The notes under the pieces were generated by a model. It was not told where the DNA came from. It ran no database searches and saw only the letters and a program-made list of their open reading frames with translations. From Novosphingobium pentaromativorans US6-1 (GTDB lineage: Bacteria; Pseudomonadota; Alphaproteobacteria; Sphingomonadales; Sphingomonadaceae): 64,000 nt of DNA. The position numbers and the translations under genes were made by a program. The DNA lies in NCBI RefSeq assembly GCF_000767465.1, contig NZ_CP009291.1:3700501-3764500 (forward strand), read 5' to 3'. Positions 1 through 7,867 of the stretch are shown one piece after another; position 1 is the stretch's first letter, and each line of letters starts with the position of its first letter.

Positions 1-2
1 GG

Positions 3-473
3 CTCTCGCATCGGATCCGGAAGAAAACGCCCGGTCTGTTCACTCCCAACGAATTGAACGTTCCCGACACGGTGCAGCGTCTGCATTGGGAGAAGGCTTG
101 GGCCAACAAGCTCGGTATCCCTATCCCCTATGATTATGGCGGCCTGCGCGAGACGTTCTTGACCAATGTCGTCACCAACTGGATGGGCGATGATGGCTGG
201 CTGTGGCAGCTGTCGTGCCAGCATCGCAAGTTCGTCTATCACGGCGATACCTATTGGATTAAGGGCAAGGTCAGCAAGAAGGTCCAACAGGAAGGACGGA
301 ACGAGGTTCATCTCGATGTGAGGGTCGAGAACCAGCACGGCAATGTCGTGACGCCGGGTTCCGCCATCGTACTGTTGCCCTCACGCGATGCGCCTGTTTC
401 GCTGCCTGAGCCGGCCCGATGCGGCATCGACGACATGTATGCCTATGAAGTGGAGCGGCTGCGCCAGGATTGA
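3..473 (+). CDS. MaoC-like / hotdog-fold acyl-CoA hydratase, 5' truncated by window
   Basis: The reading frame is open from the first in-frame codon at position 3 to the TGA at 471-473, so the start lies outside the window and about 156 C-terminal residues are visible. The pattern of a W-x(n)-GDDGWLW segment followed by R-K-F-x-x-H-G-D-T-Y-W-x-K-G-K-V is typical of the FAS1-like/MaoC hotdog dehydratases that hydrate enoyl-CoA thioesters in acyl-CoA degradation. It is followed 48 bp later by an enoyl-CoA hydratase family gene on the same strand, which supports a role in the same catabolic pathway. The substrate cannot be told. A TTG at 54 is an internal codon, not a convincing start. Confidence 0.75.
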   Translation, partial: LSHRIRKKTPGLFTPNELNVPDTVQRLHWEKAWANKLGIPIPYDYGGLRETFLTNVVTNWMGDDGWLWQLSCQHRKFVYHGDTYWIKGKVSKKVQQEGRNEVHLDVRVENQHGNVVTPGSAIVLLPSRDAPVSLPEPARCGIDDMYAYEVERLRQD

Positions 474-521
474 AAGGTCGCGCTTCTTCCCTTGTGTGAG
501 CCTCTTTGCGATGGATTGTCG

Positions 522-1301
522 ATGACCTTCACCACCTTGCGCTACGACGTTCAGGATCACGTTGCCGTCATCACTTATGACCGGCAGGAACGACGCAACG
601 CCTGGGGACTGGCGATGTATCGCGAGGTGCACGCGGCAGTCGAACGCGCCAATGCAGATGATACGGTCGGGGCCATCGTGCTGACGCACGAGGGGCCGAT
701 CTTCTGCGCAGGGACCGACTTCAAGGACGGCCCGCATGAGAAAGACCCCGCCACTGGTATTCGGCCCAATATGGCTACCGAGTCGATGGCGCTGGATCGC
801 AGTTGGCTGCATCTGCTGGCGGCAGCCAAGCCAGTGATCGCTGCCGTCAATGGCAAGGCTATTGGTGCGGGTGTCACGCAATTGTTGCCCACCGATATCA
901 GGGTGAGCGGACAATCGTCGACTTACAGCTTTCCGTTCCTCGAACTGGGTTTCATGCCGGAGCTGGGCTGTACCGCCTTGCTGCCACGGTTGGTGGGCTA
1001 TGGCCGTGCCGTGGATCTGTGCCTGACCGCGGCGACACTGACGGCTGCCGAGGCGTTGAATATCGGGCTGGTATCGCGCGTGGTACCAGATGACGATGTG
1101 CTCTCGACAGCGATGAAACTGGCGACGAAAATCGCTGGCTATCCGCGGCGGCAGGTCAGCTTCACCAGACGTCTCCTGCGCGAAAACTACCTCGAGGAGG
1201 ATCTCAACCGGATTCTCGGCCGGGAGACCGAGGCGTTCCGCACTGTGCTGCGGGAGGCCAAGGCCAAGAAGGCGGCCAGGCAGGATCGGGAGGGCAAATG
1301 A
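522..1301 (+). CDS. Enoyl-CoA hydratase/isomerase family protein
   Basis: A 259-residue crotonase-fold protein. The ATG at 522 is chosen because the family begins just before the first strand (MTFTTLRYDVQDHVAVITYD); a TTG at 492 would add ten residues with no family match. The oxyanion-hole region reads FCAGTDFKD, and the second catalytic region reads FMPELGCTALL with the glutamate retained. Members hydrate or isomerise enoyl-CoA esters. The TGA overlaps an ATG (ATGA at 1298-1301) that opens the broken reading frames downstream, so the original operon continued there. Substrate is not predictable; the neighbours suggest acyl-CoA side-chain or aromatic-acid breakdown. Confidence 0.88.
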   Translation: MTFTTLRYDVQDHVAVITYDRQERRNAWGLAMYREVHAAVERANADDTVGAIVLTHEGPIFCAGTDFKDGPHEKDPATGIRPNMATESMALDRSWLHLLAAAKPVIAAVNGKAIGAGVTQLLPTDIRVSGQSSTYSFPFLELGFMPELGCTALLPRLVGYGRAVDLCLTAATLTAAEALNIGLVSRVVPDDDVLSTAMKLATKIAGYPRRQVSFTRRLLRENYLEEDLNRILGRETEAFRTVLREAKAKKAARQDREGK

Positions 1302-1710
1302 CCACGAGCCGACTGCCGGAAGATCTATGGACACGCATTTGTTTCCGCTTGCGGCCCGCTGGCGCGTCAGGCCGGCGGATCTGGAGAAGCCTCGCAGAAT
1401 GTCGGTGAACCGATCTTCGACCCGATAGCCGGTGTGGCTGCCGTTTTCCTGTTCCGTGACAACGGGATCGATAGCCTGAATTTGCGTCGGGACTGCTGCG
1501 AGCGATCCTCCTGCATGTCTTGACAGAAGGGCTCAATGCCGCACTCTCGATGTATGTGATGTCATTCTCGCAAATCTCCAATGTCGAAGCGGACAAGCCC
1601 TGCGCGAGGTAGGCCAGCGCTGCGAAGAGATCGTGCTGGACACATCGCGAGACGACATCGACGCAATTGCTCGGGCGCAGGCTGCTTGGATGAAGTCTGC
1701 GCCGGTTTGA
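1298..1710 (+). pseudogene. Decayed gene, possibly a CaiB/BaiF-type CoA-transferase remnant
   Basis: An ATG at 1298 overlaps the stop of the hydratase gene in the usual coupled ATGA arrangement, but its frame stops after 36 codons. Coding-like sequence then continues in other frames: roughly 1323-1535 (contains VGEPIFDPIAGVAAVF), 1490-1609 (contains ILLHVLTEGLNAAL) and 1560-1710 (ends IARAQAAWMKSAPV). No frame is intact. The order GPLA... then DPIAG... then an L-x-E-x-L-N-A-A-L helix loosely resembles the middle of CaiB/BaiF CoA-transferases, but the match is by eye and weak. The remnant is much shorter than a whole CoA-transferase (about 400 residues). Confidence 0.35.
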
Positions 1711-1735
1711 CACTGCAAGGAACGGGGAGCCGGAC

Positions 1736-2740
1736 ATGTCACTACGGTCGGATTTGCGCTCGCAACTGAGCTTGCCAGCCATATGCGCCCCGATGTTCCT
1801 CGTCTCCGGCCCGGAGATGGTGGCCGAGGCCTGCAAGGCAGGGATAGTCGGGGCGTTGCCAAGGGCCAATGCACGTGAATTGGGACAGTTCGATGCCTGG
1901 CTGATGCAGATTGCCGATGCGCGTGCAAGGCATGCAGACCAGCACCCCGGCGCCAGGATCGGCCCAATTGCGGTAAATCTCGCAACAAATTTGTCCCGGG
2001 ACGAACTGCGCGAAAACCTTGCGGTTTGTAAACGTCATGGGGTTCAAATCATCATCAGTGCAGTTGGAGACCCAACAGAACTGACGAAGGAAGTGCATGA
2101 TTGGGGCGGCGTGATCTTTCACGATGTGACCGCCTTGCGTTTTGCTGAAAAGGCGATTGGCGCGGGCGTCGACGGTCTGACTTGTATCGGCGCAGGCGGC
2201 GGCGGGCATTCCGGTCTCATCAGTCACTTGGCGCTGGTGCCCAAGGTGCGCTCGATGTTCGATGGGGTTGTTCTTATGGCCGGCGCAATCGGCAATGGCG
2301 CCGCAATCCGCGCGGCCGAAGTGCTGGGCGCCGATCTTGCCTATATGGGAACGCGTTTCATCGCCACGCGCGAGGCGCCGGTGCATTCCAGCTACAAACA
2401 GATGCTGGTCGACGAAGCCTGTGCCGGGTTGATGTATACGCCCGCCATTTCAGGCATCCCCGCCAACTGGATGAAGGCCTCGATGGAGGCTAACGGTCTC
2501 GACCCGGCGGCATTGCCGGTTCCGGAGAAGGGCGCCAAGCCCTATGCGCACCTGCCTCAAGGCGTGAAGCCCTGGAAAACTTTGTGGAGCGCCGGACAGG
2601 GGATCGAGCTTATCCGGGATGTGCCCAATGTCTCCGAACTGGTGGCCCGGCTTCGGCGCGAATATGTCGCAGCCTGCGAAACGCCCAGCCTGATCGATGC
2701 GGCGCGCCTGGTGGATGAGGTTCAATCGCTGACCGAGTGA
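1736..2740 (+). CDS. Nitronate monooxygenase / 2-nitropropane dioxygenase family
   Basis: A 334-residue TIM-barrel flavoprotein. The N-terminus (LPAICAPMFLVSGPEMV) and the FMN/active-site loop GAGGGGHSG at residues 152-160, with the family histidine 158, identify the nitronate monooxygenase superfamily. Many annotated members act on other substrates, including enoyl-CoA-like molecules, and here the position beside hotdog and crotonase genes suggests a role in acyl-CoA catabolism rather than detoxification of nitroalkanes; that is inference. The start at 1736 follows a purine-rich stretch (AAGGAACGGGGAG). No gene follows on this strand before the tRNA. Confidence 0.85.
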   Translation: MSLRSDLRSQLSLPAICAPMFLVSGPEMVAEACKAGIVGALPRANARELGQFDAWLMQIADARARHADQHPGARIGPIAVNLATNLSRDELRENLAVCKRHGVQIIISAVGDPTELTKEVHDWGGVIFHDVTALRFAEKAIGAGVDGLTCIGAGGGGHSGLISHLALVPKVRSMFDGVVLMAGAIGNGAAIRAAEVLGADLAYMGTRFIATREAPVHSSYKQMLVDEACAGLMYTPAISGIPANWMKASMEANGLDPAALPVPEKGAKPYAHLPQGVKPWKTLWSAGQGIELIRDVPNVSELVARLRREYVAACETPSLIDAARLVDEVQSLTE

Positions 2741-2992
2741 CAACTCCTCATCTTCGACATTCCTTCAACTGGCTGGCATTCCAGAGTAAATTGGCGTGTT
2801 TCAACGCGTTGTCCAAGCCATGCCGCCATGGGCGCGTGCTGCAACGCTTACCATGAAGCTGCGAGTTTGCCGGTAATGTCCGGCCGCGCCGTATGCGTCG
2901 GGGTCGGCTGACAACCTGTGGTTACACGCTCCGACTCCCGAATCGGAGCTCTGGGCCTGCCACGCTTATAGATCAGTCGCTTGGATGAATGC

Positions 2993-3067
2993 TGGCTGGG
3001 GCGGCAGGATTCGAACCTGCGAATGCCGGTACCAAAAACCGGTGCCTTACCACTTGGCGACGCCCCA
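2993..3067 (-). tRNA. tRNA-Gln (anticodon TTG)
   Basis: The minus strand folds as a full cloverleaf. The acceptor stem is TGGGGCG with CGCCCCA, the anticodon arm is CCGGT-TTTTGGT-ACCGG giving anticodon TTG, and the T arm is GCAGG-TTCGAAT-CCTGC. The discriminator is G, and an encoded CCA occupies 2993-2995. It reads glutamine CAA codons. The 250 bp upstream of it on the plus strand (2741-2992) shows no gene, only a short inverted repeat CTCCGA/TCGGAG near 2930-2950. Confidence 0.97.
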
Positions 3068-3152
3068 GCAGGGAATGCGCGCTTAGCGGCTAATGTTCGG
3101 GCTGAAAAGGGGCCAATCGCATGTTTAGCGCAATTGGCCCCCCGCCATGCGA

Positions 3153-4001
3153 TCAGGCGGAAAGGACCGCGTCGATATCGGCAGCGCTGTGGCGTTCGCG
3201 TACGCAGCCTTCGCCCTCGCGGTTGACGATGCGGCCGCGCTGGACTCCCTTGCGGTTGCCCACTTCCTCGCCCCAGCGCACGACGTTCTTGTAGCCGGGA
3301 ATGTCCAAGAAGGTTGCGCCGTCCTCATAGGCGTCACCGCGAAGGAATGCGCCGAACCAGCCGTAAGTGGCGATGTCCGCGATCGTGTACTCGTCCCCGG
3401 CGAGGTAGCGGTTCTCGGCAAGGCGCCGGTCCGCGACATCGAAGATCCGCTTCGTTTCCATTGCATAACGGTTGATCGGGTACTCGTACTTCTCGGGCGC
3501 ATAAGCGTAGAAGTGCCCGAAGCCGCCGCCGATCACCGGGGCCGTGGACATCTGCCACATCAGCCATGACATGCACTCGGCGCGCGCGGCAGGTGCGGTG
3601 GGAAGGAACTTGCCGAATTTCTCGGCGAGGTGGACGAGGATCGCGCCCGATTCGAAGATGCGGATCGGCTCATCGCCCGAGCAGTCGAGCAGAGCAGGGA
3701 TCTTCGAATTCGGATTGATCGAGACAAAGCCCGATCCGAACTGGTCGCCATCGCCGATCGAGATCAGCCAGGCATCGTACTCTGCATCGCTTATGCCTGC
3801 CGCGAGCAGTTCCTCGAACATGATCGTGACTTTCTGGCCATTGGGCGTGCCCAGCGAATAGAGCTGGAACGGATGATCCCCGCGCGGCAGTTCCTTGTCA
3901 TGGGTGGGGCCGGAAATGGGGCGATTGGTCTTGGCCCATTGGCCGCCGTTTTCCGCATCCCATGTCCAGACTTTCGGCGGCGTGTAGGTGAGATCGGTCA
4001 T
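3153..4001 (-). CDS. yghU: Glutathione S-transferase, YghU-like disulfide-bond reductase
   Basis: A 282-residue protein that starts at the ATG at 4001 (MTDLTYTPPKVWTWD) although the same frame stays open far upstream in the shadow of ilvE. The N-terminal half is a thioredoxin-like GST domain with the typical YghU signatures PNGQKVTIMFEELL and NPNSKIPALLD, followed by FESGAILVHLAEKF. The C-terminal half is all-helical. YghU enzymes bind two glutathiones and reduce disulfides such as 2-hydroxyethyl disulfide. It lies downstream of ilvE on the same strand but is separated by a terminator, so it probably has its own transcript. Confidence 0.9.
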   Translation of the reverse strand: MTDLTYTPPKVWTWDAENGGQWAKTNRPISGPTHDKELPRGDHPFQLYSLGTPNGQKVTIMFEELLAAGISDAEYDAWLISIGDGDQFGSGFVSINPNSKIPALLDCSGDEPIRIFESGAILVHLAEKFGKFLPTAPAARAECMSWLMWQMSTAPVIGGGFGHFYAYAPEKYEYPINRYAMETKRIFDVADRRLAENRYLAGDEYTIADIATYGWFGAFLRGDAYEDGATFLDIPGYKNVVRWGEEVGNRKGVQRGRIVNREGEGCVRERHSAADIDAVLSA

Positions 4002-4129
4002 GCGGGGGGCATCCTGTTTCGCTGTAAGGGATAGGGGCACAGGCCCGGTAGGTAGGATCGGCCCTGTCCGGGGACAAGGTCCGGGGCGGCAGGGCGTCGG
4101 TTCGGAGCGAACGAATGCTCGTCCAACGA

Positions 4130-4163
4130 GAAAAGGCCCGGCAGCGCCATGCGTTGCCGGGCC
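4130..4163 (-). terminator. Rho-independent terminator of ilvE
   Basis: On the minus strand GGCCCGGCA and TGCCGGGCC form a 9-bp stem around an 11-nt loop, followed by TTTTCTCGTT. It lies 36 bp past the ilvE stop. On the plus strand the hairpin is followed by ATTTTG, so weak bidirectional action is possible. Confidence 0.85.
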
Positions 4164-4198
4164 ATTTTGCGAAATCCCGTGACCGAGAGGCGGCTCGA

Positions 4199-5299
4199 TC
4201 AGCCGATCTTGCGGATCCAGCCGTGGGTATCGGCTTCCTGCCCGCGCTGGATGGCGACGAGGCGGCTCTTGAGTTTCTGGGTGAGCTGGCCGGGCCCGCC
4301 CGAGCCGATGTTGAACTCTCCGTCGCGGCCGGAAACCTTGCCGACTGGGGTGACCACGGCGGCGGTGCCGCAAGCGAAAGTCTCGACAAGGCGACCCGAT
4401 TGCGCATCCTCGCGCCATTGGTCGATCGAATACCGGCCTTCGGTGACGGTGAGCCCTTCCTCGCGGGCGAGGGTGAGCAGGCTGTCGCGGGTAATGCCGG
4501 GCAGGATCGTACCTGTCAGTTCCGGGGTGAGCAGGGTGCCGTCGTCGAACACGAAGTAGAGGTTCATGCCGCCCAGTTCCTCGATCCACTTGTGCTCGGC
4601 GGCATCGAGGAAGACGACCTGGTCGTGGCCGCGGGCAATTGCCTCGCCCTGCGGTACGAGGCTGGCGGCGTAGTTGCCGCCGCACTTGGCCGCACCGGTG
4701 CCGCCGGGAGCGGCGCGCGTATAGTCGCTGACCCAGATCGAGACAGCCGGGGCGCCCGACTTGAAGTAGTTGCCCGCCGGGCTGGCGATGACGATGAACT
4801 TGTACTGCTTGGCCGGACGCACGCCGAGGAAGGCCTCGGTCGCGATCATGAACGGGCGCAGGTAGAGTGAAGCGCCTTCGGCCTCGGGGATCCAGTCGCG
4901 GTCGGCCTGGACCAGGCGCTCGATGGATTCGACGAAGAGCGCTTCGGGCAGTTCGGGCATGGCGAGGCGTTCGGCCGAGCGGTTGAAGCGCGCGGCGTTG
5001 GCTTCGGGGCGGAAGAGGGCAATGCTGCCGTCCGCCTGCTTGTAGGCCTTGAGGCCCTCGAAGATTTCCTGCGCGTAGTGGAGGACAGAAGCGGCCGGAT
5101 CGAGCGCGATCGGCTGGCGCGGACCGATTACGGCATCGTGCCAGCCCTGGCCATCGGTCCACTCGATCACCACCATGTGATCCGAGAAGTTCGTGCCGAA
5201 GCCCGGATTGGCAAGAATCGCAGCCCGCTGATCCGCACCGGTCGGTGCGGGGTGGGGCAGGGAAGTGAAGGTCAGGCCGGCATCGGCGAGCGTCGCCAT
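4199..5299 (-). CDS. ilvE: Branched-chain amino acid aminotransferase
   Basis: A 366-residue fold-type IV PLP enzyme of the BCAT-II (eukaryote-like) subgroup. It transfers the amino group between 2-oxoglutarate and the keto acids of valine, leucine and isoleucine. The PLP lysine is Lys205 in AAKCGGNYAAS. Other class marks are HYAQEIFEGLKAY near residue 74, the GGMNLYFV segment and ETFACGTAAVV. The ATG at 5299 has no in-frame alternative that fits the family better. A GTG/ATG-rich upstream region of 1.1 kb lacks large genes, so the promoter should lie in the first 100-150 bp. Confidence 0.95.
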   Translation of the reverse strand: MATLADAGLTFTSLPHPAPTGADQRAAILANPGFGTNFSDHMVVIEWTDGQGWHDAVIGPRQPIALDPAASVLHYAQEIFEGLKAYKQADGSIALFRPEANAARFNRSAERLAMPELPEALFVESIERLVQADRDWIPEAEGASLYLRPFMIATEAFLGVRPAKQYKFIVIASPAGNYFKSGAPAVSIWVSDYTRAAPGGTGAAKCGGNYAASLVPQGEAIARGHDQVVFLDAAEHKWIEELGGMNLYFVFDDGTLLTPELTGTILPGITRDSLLTLAREEGLTVTEGRYSIDQWREDAQSGRLVETFACGTAAVVTPVGKVSGRDGEFNIGSGGPGQLTQKLKSRLVAIQRGQEADTHGWIRKIG

Positions 5300-5652
5300 C
5301 GAACTAGGTCCTCATCATTGTACGTGCGGCGCGCTGTTGAACAAAAATTGCGCTCAGTGCAACCGAAAAGAAATTTTGATACTTGGCTGTAATGTATTAG
5401 CATGTCGCCGCAGTGAGGCAAATTGCTGCGCGCGCAGTGGCTGCCGCAGCGGCTGAAAACATGTGCTGCCAATGGGCGCCTTACCGGCGATTCTCCAGCC
5501 TCATTTTCTCAATTCCAGGAGCAGGGATGGATGCATCGGACTGCCCGAGTCCGGTGTTACCGGCAGGCATGGGCGCTCGGCTGCTTCAGGGCCGCGCTGC
5601 TTCAGGGCGCATGGCATGAAAAAGGCCGTGCCCGGGCTTCGGGACGACCTCG
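5300..5652. other. Gene-free stretch upstream of ilvE
   Basis: No reading frame here looks like a protein. Visible items are a short inverted repeat CGGACT/AGTCCG around 5538-5555 and a near-exact direct repeat of GCTGCTTCAGGGC at about 5580-5610. The AT-richer part at 5335-5405 is the likely promoter region of ilvE on the minus strand, but no convincing -35/-10 pair could be fixed. Confidence 0.5.
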
Positions 5653-5688
5653 ATTGTTTGCTGAATGAGAATTGTTTGCTCAATGAGA
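5653..5688. repeat. 18-bp tandem duplication next to a hairpin
   Basis: Two adjacent 18-bp units, ATTGTTTGCTGAATGAGA at 5653-5670 and ATTGTTTGCTCAATGAGA at 5671-5688, differ at one base. They abut the left foot of the strong hairpin at 5688-5719. The function is unknown; the duplication could be a slippage event or a pair of binding sites. Confidence 0.75.
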
Positions 5689-5719
5689 ATGGCCGCACCG
5701 GAAAACCGGTGCGGCCATT
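5688..5719 (-). terminator. Perfect 14-bp hairpin, probable end of the small minus-strand unit
   Basis: AATGGCCGCACCGG and CCGGTGCGGCCATT pair perfectly around a 4-base loop. The hairpin lies 9 bp beyond the last stop of the short reading frames at 5727-5833 on the minus strand. The tail on that strand is CTCATTGAGC rather than a T-run, so termination is inferred from stem strength and position. It may act in both directions. Confidence 0.6.
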
Positions 5720-5776
5720 CGCATGGTCAGCGGCCGGAAGTGCCGCCAGCGAAAGCCTTTATCGCCTGATCAGAAT

Positions 5777-5833
5777 TCAGCGATAATGCCTCGCGACGGA
5801 AATTGCCGACCTCTCTGCTGAACCATGAGACAT
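5777..5833 (-). CDS. Tiny reading frame behind an exceptional Shine-Dalgarno (leader peptide or small protein)
   Basis: The minus strand carries GAAAGGAGGTGATCC (plus-strand 5835-5849), which is complementary over 15 nt to the 3' tail of 16S rRNA, one base before an ATG at 5833. From this ATG the peptide is MSHGSAERSAISVARHYR, then TGA. In a second frame, codons from 5831 to the TGA at 5727-5729 read a more protein-like 34-residue peptide (VSWFSREVGN... ending FAGGTSGR), but that frame has no start codon and would need a frameshift or a 2-bp change near the ATG. A third frame (ATG at 5826) gives 18 residues ending IIAEF. A strong hairpin follows. That something is translated here looks likely; which frame is used is unclear. 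Confidence 0.4.
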   Translation of the reverse strand: MSHGSAERSAISVARHYR

Positions 5834-5859
5834 CGGATCACCTCCTTTCGCGCTGTTGA

Positions 5860-6414
5860 GCCAAAGAACACCGCTTTCGCGGCTGGGACTTCAGGTCGTC
5901 CTGGGCGCGTTTCCCGGGGCCTTCGGTCTTGAGTATTTTTGTGTCTGATTCCGCATCGCACAACAAGTCTTGCATTCGTTTTTTTTGCGGTCATTATGAT
6001 GTCTTCGGCCAGTTTTCCCCAGCTTGGAGGTCGATTTCGACCCACCGCTCGGGGTACACCCGAGTGCGGCCTGAAGAGAGCCAAAAATCACCGAAATCAG
6101 CGTTTCTCACCCTGTTTTCAGGTCCGAATCGACGTCTGGCCGGCTTGCGATTCGCCTCCATGGAGACGCGTGGCAGGCCTCGGGCGGTATCTTGCCGGAG
6201 TCTGGTGCAGGGGATCGGCAAATCGAATCAGCCGCTTGCGGTCGAATCCGCTCTCTTCGGGGAAGCCGAAATGGCGTTGTGACTAATGGTCGATTCGGAA
6301 TTGCAGCCGCGTGGCGATCCCGTGGAGGTCGGTACGAGGCCGCCTTGCCATGCCTCGCGCGCAAAATGGCGCGGCGAGGCTGCATGCGAAGATCGATTCG
6401 TGGCGGCGGCCGGT
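5860..6414. other. Gene-free stretch of about 550 bp
   Basis: Open frames of about 115 codons exist on the plus strand (5929-6286) but their composition is unlike a protein, with no ribosome-binding site and no family resemblance. An 8-T run at about 5978-5985 and AT-rich sequence around 5930-6000 could hold the promoter of the small minus-strand unit ending at 5688. Nothing else was recognised. Confidence 0.5.
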
Positions 6415-6957
6415 TTAGCGGCAGTCTTCGATGACGCGCGAAACTTCGGTCCAGCTCGGAATGTAGAGCGCTGCCATGCCCGGCACTTGCACTGCGAAGC
6501 GACCGCGGCTGAAGGCTATGTCATCGAGCAGCGGGTCGCGGGCAGCCAGGCTTGTCGAAACGCCGCCCTGCAGCGGATTGGCGACGAGCGTGCGTTCGCC
6601 TTCGGTGGTGCGGATCGCCATCGAAACGGGCCCCGCAGCTACGCCTGCGCGGGTCAGCGACACCTTCTGTTGCTGCCGCTCGCAGCGCAGGATGAACTGG
6701 GCGCCGGCGAAACTGGCGAAAGAGCCGGTCGAACCGGGGGCGTATTGCCAGTCGCCTGGCGTCGCCGGTGCGTCGCGCCAGTCGCTAGCCGGAGGTGGCA
6801 GGGGCGTCGGTGCCGGGGTGGGCGTGGGGCGCTGTGCCGGTTGGGGCGGGGGAGCCGCCACTTGCGGAATGCAGCCGGCAAGCGCCAGGGCCCCGGTCAG
6901 GACCGAAAGGAGACGAAGCGAAACGGAGGTGGAGCGCAGGCGCGGATTTGCCTTCAT
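6415..6957 (-). CDS. Proline-rich lipoprotein of unknown function
   Basis: A 180-residue protein from the ATG at 6957. It opens with a basic N-terminus and hydrophobic stretch ending in the lipobox LALAGC near residue 34, so it should be a lipid-anchored envelope protein. A proline/threonine-rich linker (residues about 36-60) follows, then a compact domain with one internal cysteine (FILRCERQQQKV) and a C-terminal DC pair that could form a disulfide. No enzyme motif is visible. It is divergent from tlyA with only 48 bp between the two starts. Confidence 0.75.
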   Translation of the reverse strand: MKANPRLRSTSVSLRLLSVLTGALALAGCIPQVAAPPPQPAQRPTPTPAPTPLPPPASDWRDAPATPGDWQYAPGSTGSFASFAGAQFILRCERQQQKVSLTRAGVAAGPVSMAIRTTEGERTLVANPLQGGVSTSLAARDPLLDDIAFSRGRFAVQVPGMAALYIPSWTEVSRVIEDCR

Positions 6958-7005
6958 GCTCCCGGTATGGAATGACAATCGCTCCATCTCAAGTACCCAG
7001 GCCCG

Positions 7006-7788
7006 ATGACTGACCCATCTGCGCAACTATCTGTCGGAAAACCAAAGCCCGCACCCAAGGCGCGCGTCGATCAGATGCTGGTCGACCGCGGACTGGCGGA
7101 GAGTCGGACCCGCGCGCAGGCGCTGGTACTGGCCGGGCTCGTCTTTTCCGGGGAAACCAAGATTGCCAAGCCGGGGCAGAGCCTGCGCGGCGACGTGCCG
7201 CTGGAAGTACGCGGCCGCGATCACCCCTGGGTTTCGCGCGGTGGCATCAAGCTTGCCCATGCCATCGAGCATTTCGGTTTAGATCCCGCCGATGCGGTGG
7301 CGATGGACATCGGCAGTTCGACCGGCGGCTTCACCGACGTCTTGCTGACGAATGGGGCGAGCCGGGTCTTTGCCGTCGATTCCGGGACCAACCAGCTCGC
7401 CTGGAAGCTGCGGCAAGACCCGCGGGTAACTGTTCTGGAGCAGACTTCGGCGCGCATTCTCACGCCTGAGCTTATCGATGCGCCCTGCAACTGGGTGGTT
7501 TGCGATGCCAGCTTCATCGGACTTGCCAAGGTTCTGGAAGTCCCCTTGCGCCTTGCAGCCCCCGATTGCCGGCTGGTCGCGCTGATCAAGCCGCAGTTCG
7601 AGGTCGGCCGCAACGAAGTGGGGAAGGGCGGCGTCGTGCGGGACCCAGCCCTGCATGAACGTGTCTGCGCCGAGGTGCGCCAATGGCTTGAGGGTGAAGG
7701 ATGGCACGTAGAGGGTATTGTCGAGAGCCCGATCAAGGGGCCGGAAGGCAATGTGGAATTTCTCGTTTCGGCACGCAGGGACGTCTAA
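7006..7788 (+). CDS. tlyA: TlyA-family rRNA (cytidine-2'-O)-methyltransferase
   Basis: A 260-residue protein with an N-terminal S4 RNA-binding domain (about residues 19-78, starting ARVDQMLVDRGLAESRTRAQ) and an FtsJ-like SAM methyltransferase domain. Key pieces are WVSRGGIKLAHAI, MDIGSSTGGFTDVLL (SAM-binding loop), CDASFIGL and LIKPQFEVGR, matching the K-D-K-E catalytic set. TlyA methylates the 2'-OH of cytidines in 16S and 23S rRNA; the older name haemolysin A reflects a side activity. The ATG at 7006 gives a normal family length. Confidence 0.93.
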   Translation: MTDPSAQLSVGKPKPAPKARVDQMLVDRGLAESRTRAQALVLAGLVFSGETKIAKPGQSLRGDVPLEVRGRDHPWVSRGGIKLAHAIEHFGLDPADAVAMDIGSSTGGFTDVLLTNGASRVFAVDSGTNQLAWKLRQDPRVTVLEQTSARILTPELIDAPCNWVVCDASFIGLAKVLEVPLRLAAPDCRLVALIKPQFEVGRNEVGKGGVVRDPALHERVCAEVRQWLEGEGWHVEGIVESPIKGPEGNVEFLVSARRDV

Positions 7789-7867
7789 CGATTGCACCTT
7801 TGCTCCAGCCGTTACACAAATTGCCTAATTTTCATGGTCTCTTGGTGATTCGGGGGTGAATGCGGGG

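Noticed and set aside
2930..2950. Short inverted repeat as a terminator for the nitronate monooxygenase gene
   Set aside because: The stem is only 6 bp and no T-run follows; it lies about 190 bp after the stop.
5835..5849. A 15-nt match to the 3' end of 16S rRNA on the plus strand, read as an rRNA fragment
   Set aside because: Only the last 15 nt match and no 16S helix precedes them; on the other strand it works as a ribosome-binding site in front of an ATG, which explains it better.
5929..6286. Plus-strand open frames of about 115 codons
   Set aside because: No ribosome-binding site, Ser/Arg-rich mixed composition, and no protein-like pattern; the region is treated as gene-free.
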